From contig CAZMZH010000008.1 of the NCBI GenBank assembly GCA_964570665.1, positions 1-64,000 of the forward strand: a stretch of DNA of 64,000 nucleotides, given 5' to 3'. The stretch is from JAJDAT01 sp964570665 (GTDB lineage Bacteria; Nitrospinota; Nitrospinia; Nitrospinales; JAJDAT01). The position numbers were made by a program, and so were the translations under genes. The notes below the pieces were generated by a model. The model ran no database searches. It worked only from the letters and a program-made list of their open reading frames with translations, and was not told where the DNA came from. Positions 54,858-62,700 of the stretch are shown here, one piece after another; position 1 is the first letter of the stretch; each line of letters begins with the position of its first letter.

Positions 54858-55814
54858 ATGGAATACCTTAACCTAGGATCTTCGGATCTTAAAATTTCAC
54901 GTTTAGGATTTGGTTGCTGTCCTATGGGAGGGTATGGTTGGGGAAGTGTGGAAGAAAAAGAATTAAAGAAATCCGTCGATCAAGCTTTAGATAATGGAAT
55001 TAATTTTTTTGATACGGCGGACATTTATGGTCTTGGCGTTTCCGAAAAACGACTGGGAAATTTTCTTCAAAATAAGAGACAGCATGCCGTAATCGCAACT
55101 AAATTTGGAGTGCGACAAGATTCAAACGGTAATACATTTTATGACAATTCGCCTGAATGGTTGGACAAGGCTTTAGATGAAAGCTTAACTCGATTAAATA
55201 CAGATTATATCGATTTATACCAAGTTCATTATTGGGATAGCCGCGTCTCTTTGGAAACAATTTTCGAATGTTTGGATAGAAAATGCAAAGATGGCAAAAT
55301 AAGACTATATGGAGTTACTAATCTTGCTTTAAATGAATTTGAAATGGAATTACCTCCTCAATTGGCAAGCTTTTCTCTTGAATACAGTTTAGCTAATAGA
55401 GAAAAAGAATCTGTTATTAAGGAAACTGTAAATAATAATAATTTAAGTTTCATTTCTTGGGGGAGCTTAGGTCAGGGTATTTTGTCTGGGAAATACGATG
55501 GCACGACAAGTTTTGATTCTGACGATAGGCGACAAAGGCCCATATATAAAAATTTTCATGGCGATAAATTTCAAGCGAATATAAATATGATAAAAAAAAT
55601 GGATCGTTTAATTTCAAAATGCGATTCAAAATCGATGTCTCAATTATCCGTTAGGTGGATTTTGGATAACATAGAATCTAGCGTGGCTCTGATTGGCGTT
55701 AAAGAACCTCAAGAAATTGTGGATTTGGCTGGTTGTGCTAATTGGAAGCTAAACTCTGAAGAATTAGAATATTTAGACGTGATTTCTAAATATGAGGAAT
55801 TACAGAATTTGTAA
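54858..55814 (+). CDS. Aldo/keto reductase
   Basis: The 318-residue barrel has the tetrad D (FFDTADIYG), Y in DIYG, K in VIATKFGV and H in YQVHYWD, plus the NADPH site near the C-terminus (LIGVKEPQEI). In this cluster it may reduce a keto sugar made by the 4,6-dehydratase or a transketolase product. Specific substrate unknown. Confidence 0.88.
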   Translation: MEYLNLGSSDLKISRLGFGCCPMGGYGWGSVEEKELKKSVDQALDNGINFFDTADIYGLGVSEKRLGNFLQNKRQHAVIATKFGVRQDSNGNTFYDNSPEWLDKALDESLTRLNTDYIDLYQVHYWDSRVSLETIFECLDRKCKDGKIRLYGVTNLALNEFEMELPPQLASFSLEYSLANREKESVIKETVNNNNLSFISWGSLGQGILSGKYDGTTSFDSDDRRQRPIYKNFHGDKFQANINMIKKMDRLISKCDSKSMSQLSVRWILDNIESSVALIGVKEPQEIVDLAGCANWKLNSEELEYLDVISKYEELQNL

Positions 55815-55826
55815 CGATCGGTTTAA

Positions 55827-56633
55827 ATGGATCCCATAAAATTATCTCAAAAAATTAGATTACACGCCTTGCGAATGACAAGTAAGGGGGCGAGCTCTCA
55901 TATTGGGAGTGTTTTTTCAATGGCTGATATCTTGGCTGTTTTATACGCTTCGATATTGAAATATGACCCAAAACAGCCCAAGTGGAAAGAGCGGGATCGT
56001 TTTATTTTGAGCAAAGGTCACGCTGGAGCCGGGGTTTATGCGGTTTTGGCCGAATGTGGTTTTTTCCCAGTTTCTAAATTAGATGGCCATTACCAAGATG
56101 GTTCAGATTTATCCGGACATGTATCGCATAAAGGAATACCTGGAGTGGAAATTTCGACTGGATCTTTAGGGCATGGGCTTTCCATTGGAGCGGGTATGGC
56201 GTTGGCGGCTAAATTAGATGATTGGGCTCACCGCACTTTTGTTGTATTAAGCGACGGTGAATGCGATGAGGGATCCATTTGGGAGGCTGTTTTATTTTCA
56301 TCGCATCATAATTTAGATAATTTGACGGTTATAATTGACTATAACAAAATTCAAAGTTTAGCCTCTGTTAAAGAAACTTTAAACCTGGAACCGTTTAAAG
56401 ATAAATGGGAAAGTTTTGGCTGGAGCGTAAAAGAAGTAGATGGGCATGACCACGTTCAAATGGAATCTGTGTTGAAAGGACTTCCATTTCAAAAGGATCT
56501 TCCAAATTGTGTTATCGCGCATACGGTAAAAGGAAAGGGCGTCTCTTTTATGGAGAATAAAGTATTATGGCATTACCGAACAGCTAAAGATGAAGAATAC
56601 GAAGCTGCTTTAAAAGAATTGGAAGAAGCCTAA
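55827..56633 (+). CDS. Transketolase, N-terminal subunit
   Basis: The 268-residue subunit carries thiamine-diphosphate binding motifs: SKGHAGAGVYAVLAECG, STGSLGHGLSIGAGMALAAK and LSDGECDEGSIWEAVLFSS (GDG-like metal site, here SDG). It ends one base before its partner subunit. Split transketolases occur in polysaccharide clusters, where two-carbon transfer makes unusual or heptulose-derived sugars. Confidence 0.92.
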   Translation: MDPIKLSQKIRLHALRMTSKGASSHIGSVFSMADILAVLYASILKYDPKQPKWKERDRFILSKGHAGAGVYAVLAECGFFPVSKLDGHYQDGSDLSGHVSHKGIPGVEISTGSLGHGLSIGAGMALAAKLDDWAHRTFVVLSDGECDEGSIWEAVLFSSHHNLDNLTVIIDYNKIQSLASVKETLNLEPFKDKWESFGWSVKEVDGHDHVQMESVLKGLPFQKDLPNCVIAHTVKGKGVSFMENKVLWHYRTAKDEEYEAALKELEEA

Positions 56634-56634
56634 A

Positions 56635-57597
56635 GTGAGAGACGCTTTTATAAAAGTTTTAGGAGAAATAGCTAAAAATGATCCCAGAGTGCTTTTAATA
56701 ACTGGAGATCTAGGGTTTAAAGTTTTTGATGAGTATTCTCAAAATTATCCAAGGCAATTTTTAAATGCAGGAGTCGCCGAACAGAATATGATGGGGCTTG
56801 CCACCGGACTGGCTTTAGAAGGTCGTGTCGTTTTTGTTTATTCCATTGCAAACTTTCCTATCCTCCGATGTTTGGAGCAAGTTAGAAACGACGCTTGTTA
56901 TCATCAAGCAAACGTTAAAATCGTATCGATCGGAGGAGGGTTCAGTTATGGCGCTTTGGGGATTTCCCATCATGCAACCGAAGATTTAAGTATTATGCGA
57001 GCGTTACCAGAAATTTCGGTAATAGCTCCTGGAGATTTATGGGAAACGGAAGAAGCAACCAAAACTTTGATCGAAATCCCAGGAACGTGTTATTTGCGAT
57101 TAGATAAATCAAATGCTGGATATACAAATACGAAATCTGAAAAATTTGAATTTGGAAAAGCCCGTTGCTTAAAAGAAGGGACTGACGCTACTTTAGTAAG
57201 TACGGGAGGTATTTTAAATGAAGTCTTAATGGCTTATGAGTTATTGTGTAAAGAAGGTATTTATTGCAGAGTCCTTAGCGTACCTACCTTAAAACCATTG
57301 GATTCAGAAAGTCTTTTAAGAGCCGCTAACGAAACCAACGCTGTTTTAACTATTGAGGAACATTCGATTGAAGGAGGATTGGGTGGGGCGGTTGCGGAAA
57401 ATTTTTTAGAATATGGAATCCTTCCGAAAAAATTCCAACGCATTGGTTTGAGAGCTGGTTTTTCTTCAATAGTCGGAAGCCAGACTTACTTAAGGAAAGC
57501 CTACGGATTAGACGCTCAAGCTATTGCCGCTAACGTTATTCGACTTCTCAATTCTGATCAGCCTACGATGTCTCCAAATTCAATTCCGGCCAAATAA
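56635..57597 (+). CDS. Transketolase, C-terminal subunit
   Basis: The 320-residue subunit starts with GTG. It contains the pyrimidine-binding domain with the catalytic Glu in NAGVAEQNMMGLATGLALEG and the C-terminal transketolase domain (TIEEHSIEGGLGGAVAE). It completes the enzyme with the preceding gene. In this locus it may supply sedoheptulose 7-phosphate for the HddA/HddC heptose route, or extend a keto sugar; this is inference. Confidence 0.92.
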   Translation: MRDAFIKVLGEIAKNDPRVLLITGDLGFKVFDEYSQNYPRQFLNAGVAEQNMMGLATGLALEGRVVFVYSIANFPILRCLEQVRNDACYHQANVKIVSIGGGFSYGALGISHHATEDLSIMRALPEISVIAPGDLWETEEATKTLIEIPGTCYLRLDKSNAGYTNTKSEKFEFGKARCLKEGTDATLVSTGGILNEVLMAYELLCKEGIYCRVLSVPTLKPLDSESLLRAANETNAVLTIEEHSIEGGLGGAVAENFLEYGILPKKFQRIGLRAGFSSIVGSQTYLRKAYGLDAQAIAANVIRLLNSDQPTMSPNSIPAK

Positions 57598-57598
57598 T

Positions 57599-58204
57599 TT
57601 GAAAATTAAAATAATTGTTTTTGTTTTATTTTTAGCGTTAATTTCGAGCGTATACCTTTTTAGAGATTCGCTATTCAATATTGCCGCAAAAAACCTGGTT
57701 CATGAAGATGTTTTGGAACTTGCGGAGGCAATTGTTGTTCTTAGCGGTTCTAAATCGGGCAATCGTTTAGAGAGCGGAGCCCAATTATTAAAGGACGGCT
57801 TTGGGAAGGCATTATATTTTAGCGGTTTTCAGGTCTATCCGCGACGTTTTACAAATCAATTAATGATTGAACATGCGAAAAGTCTTGGTATTCCTTCAGA
57901 GAAAATATTTACTCAAATATCGAATGAACAAGCTAGCACCTGGGGCGAGGGAATAGCTAATCTTAATTTGTTGAAGCAAAACGGCGTTCATAAATTTATT
58001 CTTGTGACCTCAAGTTTCCATACCAAAAGATCCCGTTGGGTTTATAAAAAACTAATAGACGAAATGAATTTGGAAATGGAATTTAAAGTTTATCCCGCAA
58101 AAGATCCAGATGTTCCAATTGAAGGTTCGTGGAAGTTGCGAGCGGGAAGAAAAATGATTTTGTTAGAGTATTTAAAAACAATTGCTTACTATATTGAGCA
58201 TTAG
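57599..58204 (+). CDS. YdcF/ElyC-like DUF218 membrane protein
   Basis: TTG 57599 follows the transketolase stop and gives a 201-residue product with one N-terminal membrane helix; a longer frame overlapping the transketolase gene is rejected. The DUF218 domain has AIVVLSGSKSGNRLESGAQLL, NEQASTWGEGIANL and LVTSSFHTKRSRWVY. DUF218 proteins (ElyC, SanA, YdcF) act in envelope or undecaprenyl-phosphate-linked processes. Confidence 0.85.
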   Translation: MKIKIIVFVLFLALISSVYLFRDSLFNIAAKNLVHEDVLELAEAIVVLSGSKSGNRLESGAQLLKDGFGKALYFSGFQVYPRRFTNQLMIEHAKSLGIPSEKIFTQISNEQASTWGEGIANLNLLKQNGVHKFILVTSSFHTKRSRWVYKKLIDEMNLEMEFKVYPAKDPDVPIEGSWKLRAGRKMILLEYLKTIAYYIEH

Positions 58205-58260
58205 GTTAAAATGATTGCATCATTTAAAAAGCAAAAGGATCTAAGTTGGAGAAAACCATC

Positions 58261-59199
58261 ATGAGAAATAAATTCTTGGTTATCGCGCTTATGATTTTTC
58301 AATGCCTAAACTTTTCCAAAAACAGTTGGGCTGAAGAAAAAAAGACCACTCCCAAAAAAGGTAGAGCGTTTCTAAAATTCGATTCGAAAGATATTGAAAA
58401 AGGTAAACCATCTTCCGAATTTTTGGGTAATAGACCGGCTACGCCTTTTACTTTGGGGCCAGAAGATGTTGTAAAAGTTTTGGTATGGGATAATCCCGAA
58501 CTAACTACCGTTTTACCCGTTCGACCGGATGGCTTATTAACTTTCCCTCTGATTGGAGATATAAAAGCCCAAGGACTAAGACCAAGCCAACTTAGAAAAG
58601 AACTTTCCGGAAGGTTATCTAAGTTTATCCAAAATCCTAACGTTACTGTGATGGTTCAGGAGATTAACAGTATTCAAATATCCATTACTGGAGAAATTTC
58701 CGAACCAGGTTCTTACAAAATTAATCGCCCGATTACTCTTTTACACTTAATATCCAAGGCAAAAGGGTTAACGGATAAAGCGGATTTGAAACGCTCTTTT
58801 GTTTTAAGGGACGGAAAGAAATTAAGTATTGATATGTATGCCCTATTTAAAAAAGACGATTTTTCTCAAAATGTTTGGCTAAATCCAAATGATTTGATTG
58901 TTATTCGTGATAATTTTCAAAGCCGAATTAATATTATTGGAGAAATAAATACTCCTCAAGTGATTGACTTTCGAGGAGGATTGACTGTATTAGACGCTGT
59001 TCTTTTAGCGGGCGGGTTAACCGAGATTGCAAAGCCGCAAGACGCTAAAATTTATCGAAAAATCAAGAAAACAAATGGTTCCCGGTCTATTGGAATTATT
59101 GATATAGATTTAGACGAGGTGATTTCTAAAGGAAATCTATCCAAAAATGTGAATTTAAGGCCTGGAGATATTATTCATATTCCAAGAAGCTTTTTTTAG
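58261..59199 (+). CDS. Wza-like polysaccharide export protein
   Basis: ATG 58261 with ggag nine bases upstream gives 312 residues; TTG 58246 would start inside that site. A signal peptide ends near NSWA. There is a Poly_export domain (GPEDVVKVLVWDNPELTTVL, VRPDGLLTFPLIGD) and two SLBB domains (SITGEISEPGSYKI; NIIGEINTPQVIDF). No lipobox is seen, unlike E. coli Wza. It forms the periplasmic/outer-membrane exit channel with the Wzc-like protein and maybe the barrel at 34430. Last gene of the cluster. Confidence 0.92.
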   Translation: MRNKFLVIALMIFQCLNFSKNSWAEEKKTTPKKGRAFLKFDSKDIEKGKPSSEFLGNRPATPFTLGPEDVVKVLVWDNPELTTVLPVRPDGLLTFPLIGDIKAQGLRPSQLRKELSGRLSKFIQNPNVTVMVQEINSIQISITGEISEPGSYKINRPITLLHLISKAKGLTDKADLKRSFVLRDGKKLSIDMYALFKKDDFSQNVWLNPNDLIVIRDNFQSRINIIGEINTPQVIDFRGGLTVLDAVLLAGGLTEIAKPQDAKIYRKIKKTNGSRSIGIIDIDLDEVISKGNLSKNVNLRPGDIIHIPRSFF

Positions 59200-59554
59200 G
59201 TAATACGACGAATCCTTTTGGTTTTTTACCAAGTTCACAAAAAAGTCTTAATGCCCTAATTTCTTTTCTCCGAAATAAAAATCGGTTTGGCTTGCCAATT
59301 TTTTAGTCTACCTTCCTCTTATTTTAGTTTTTCAAAATAACTTATCCATTTAAATCGGCATATAAAGAATAGAGTTTTATGAAAGACGCGAGAGTGGTTT
59401 TTATTTATTAATCCTATATAAAACAAAAAAAGATTTATCCGAAGAAAAATCGCAAAGAATAACTAAAAAATGTAACTTTTATCGGTTGTGTGAAAAGTGT
59501 TGAATTTCGCCGAATTAAATGCCTGAAAATTTTATATGTCGATATTATTAACGT

Positions 59555-59616
59555 TTGTCACAGTTCTGTGATGCTTCTGTAACTCTAATTTGTCTAAACT
59601 GTAACAGTAATGTAAC
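59555..59616 (+). promoter_or_regulatory. Multi-unit Pho-box-like operator upstream of the adhesin gene
   Basis: Six seven-base slots with exact 11-base period: TTGTCAC, CTGTGAT, CTGTAAC, ATTTGTC (weak), CTGTAAC and ATGTAAC, at 59555, 59566, 59577, 59588, 59599 and 59610, each separated by four mostly AT-rich bases. This is the architecture of PhoB binding sites (consensus CTGTCAT-N4-CTGTCAC). The phosphate-starvation regulator PhoB would thus control the TpsA gene. No PhoB gene is in the window. The rest of 59200-59738 shows no gene. Confidence 0.65.
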
Positions 59617-59648
59617 TCCTTCTTATTTAAAGAGTTTATGGAATTCTA

Positions 59649-59654
59649 TATAAT
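59649..59654 (+). promoter_or_regulatory. Perfect -10 hexamer TATAAT ahead of the adhesin gene
   Basis: TATAAT lies 33 bases after the last clear Pho unit, in the same 11-base phase (59632-59638 would be the next slot but one, ten bases before the -10). The -35 position (TTTAAA) is poor, as in activator-dependent promoters. The leader would be about 78 bases. Confidence 0.5.
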
Positions 59655-59738
59655 AGCCGTAGTAAATATTTAAAGGCCAGGAAAGGCTCTTTTAATTTCA
59701 TCTTACTTTTATGCCTATAATTTTTTATTGGAATATGG

Positions 59739-62700
59739 ATGTTTAAGTTTTCTACAAAAATTTCAAGAACCGGATGTTCGTTTAAATCTATTTTTAATAG
59801 ATTTCTTGCCGGTTTCTTAGTTTATCTAATAGGCGGATTTCCAGCATTAGTTTTTGCTTTGCCTCAGGACGGACAAATTGTAGCGGGGCAAGGGCAGATT
59901 AACCAAAACTCCCCAACGGATATGACTATCAATCAGTCTTCCAATAAACTGATTACCGATTGGAATAGTTTTAATATTGGGACCTCCGAATCTGTTCAGT
60001 TCAATCAACCGAATTCTAATTCCGTTGCTTTAAATAGAGTTCTTGGCGCCAACCCCAGCGATATATTGGGAAAACTGTCGGCAAATGGCCAAGTATTTTT
60101 GAGCAATCCCTCAGGCATATTATTTGGCGCAAACTCAAGAGTCAATGTGGGCGGTTTAATGGCCACCACCTTAGGAATTTCCAACCAAAACTTTCTGGAT
60201 GGGAATTATAAATTTGAACAAGATCCCTCAAAGCCGCTCGCCTCAATCCTAAATAAAGGCAATATTGATTCGTCGGGATACGTTGGCTTACTGGCCCCTG
60301 GCGTAGAAAACCGGGGCAATATTGTGGCAAGCGCAGGTTCGGTTGCAATTGCATCTGGCGAAGCGGCGTCTTTAGACTTCATTGGCGATGGATTGATTAA
60401 TTTTGCGATTACCAAGCCAGTGACTGGCGACGTGCTTGATGCAGACGGTAATGTTATTGAACATCGTGTTTTAAACTCTGGAAATATTCAGGCGGGTTAT
60501 GTTTCTCTTTCGGCGAAATCGGCGAGCGATGTTGTAAAAAGCGTAGTGAATAACGAAGGCGTGATCGAAGCTCAATCCGCAGTCGAAAAAGATGGCGAAA
60601 TTTACCTCATGGGCGAGGGCGGAAAAACGGTTGTATCAGGTACGCTTGATGCTTCTGGAAAAGGTTTTGGAGAAAAAGGCGGCACGATTCACGTATTGGG
60701 CGACGAGGTTGAATTAAACGGCGCAACGATAGATGCCTCTGGCGATAGCGGAGGCGGGACGGTTCTTGTTGGTGGCGACTTTCAGGGCAAAGGCAGTGTC
60801 CAAACCGCAACGAATACCACGGTTAGCGAAAGTACGGTGATAAACGCAGACGCCATTAATCAAGGCGACGGCGGGAAAATTATTATTTGGTCTGACAATT
60901 CGACGGTTACTGCGGGATTGCTAACGGCCCGTGGCGGCGCGACAAGCGGCAATGGCGGTTTAATTGAAACATCCGGAAAAAATAATTTATCAGTTACTCG
61001 GGCGGCAGACGTTTCGGCAACCAATGGACTAGCGGGAACATGGCTTTTAGATCCAAGGAACATAGAAATAGTTGCAGCGGGAGAGGCGCAACCTGGCGGA
61101 ACCCTCGTCGCTTCCGAAGATGATTCCAAGATAGACGTCACTTTAATCAACGAAGCGTTGAACAACGGAACTAGTGTTTTAATCACCACAGGTTCCGATG
61201 GCGATCAAGAAGGCAATATCGTTGTAAGCGCGGCAATTGTAAAATCATCGGGAGCCGACACCTCCTTGACGCTTGAAGCGGCGGGAAATATCGTAGTTAA
61301 CGCGCCGATCACTTCGACTTCTGGCGCTCTTTCAGTCAATCTAAATGCTCTTAAAGACATAACTGTTAATGCGGATATTACAACTAATGGCGGAGACGTT
61401 CTTTTTAATGGAGTTTCAGTAATTCCCCCTGCGAACGATAGCGAAGATACTTCCGACGCCGACGCCGACACTACCGACACCGACACAACCGCTGATTCTG
61501 ACGCGACTTCCGACACTGACACTACCGACACCGACACAACCGCTGATTCTGACGCGACTTCCGACACTGTCACTACCGACACCGACACAGCAACTGACAC
61601 TGGCGCAACTACGGATACTGATGCAACTACGGATACTGATGCAACTACGGATACTGATGCAACTACAGACACAGATACGGCTACTGATTCTGACACCGAA
61701 ACGAATTTGGCAGATTCTTCTGATTCTTCCAATTCTGCAGAATCTCAAATATTCCAAGGAACTTCAGATCAATCTGTTTTATTAGGCGAAAGCGTTATTT
61801 CGGCGGACGGAGCCTTCTCGGTTGAGGTTCAAACCGATGTGGATGGCAACGAATCGCTTATCGTTGTGGGCGAAGAAGGCGTTACCATTAGTTTTGATGG
61901 CGATTTTGTGAATCAAACAATAAACGTTGATAGTTATGCTGTTAATGTTTTAGATGATTTTAATGCGGAAATTGTAAACTTTGATTCCGAGCAAGCAAAC
62001 TCGGTTGATACAAGTTTTCCTGACAGCGATACTTCATCAGGCGCAGTAATAACAGCAAATGGAGTATCAGATATAGATGCAAATAATTTTACTGTTCAGC
62101 AATCAGTTGGCGACACGATTATTCTTAACTCCGATAATACAATTTCTTTAAATGTTGGAGGTACTGGCCTTATTAGTCTTCAGGTTTCTGCTAGCGACAG
62201 TAAAGTTCAGTTAAATAGTTCTATCAATACTGGCGGCGGTAACGTTGGATTTAATAAAGATGTGGAAGTGGGCGCTTCGGCTTCGGTCAATACTGGAGAG
62301 GGCGCCGGCGACGTTACTTTTAATGGTGAAGTTGAGGTTGAGTCCGGCGATTTAACGGTTGACGCTGGAACGGGCGATGTAACGTTTAAAGATCAAGTTG
62401 ATGTTGGCGAAAATGAATTAACGGTTAGTTCCTCCGGAACGACTGAAGTTTCCGAAACCAGCGGTGTTTCGGGCGACGGAGGTACTTTCGAGGCAAACGC
62501 TAGCGAAGCCGTAAATGTCAACGCAGATATGGATTTGGGAGATAATGGAACCGTAGAGTTAAACGGCGGCGACATTAATCTTGCAGAAAATACAACCATT
62601 AGCGCTCAAGGCGGTGATATTGCTTTGACCGGCGGCGAAAACAAAACGGTTTCAGTTTTCGGAAATATAGACGCGTCCGATAAACGAGCTGGCGGTGTTG

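Noticed and set aside
57524..57598. Longer N-terminus of the YdcF-like protein inside the transketolase gene
   Set aside because: The extension overlaps a supported gene and places 25 residues before the membrane helix; TTG 57599 fits better.
59215..59232. Short hairpin ttggt/accaa after the Wza-like gene as terminator
   Set aside because: The stem has only five base pairs and no T-run follows.
59558..59571. Palindrome TCACAGttCTGTGA as a separate dimer operator
   Set aside because: It is explained by two adjacent units of the 11-bp direct-repeat array, which accounts for more of the sequence.
61205..61757. Minus-strand open frames with SVSVVASVSV- and SRIC-type repeats
   Set aside because: They are shadows of the Asp/Thr/Ser tandem repeats of the adhesin, whose plus-strand frame is open across the whole region.
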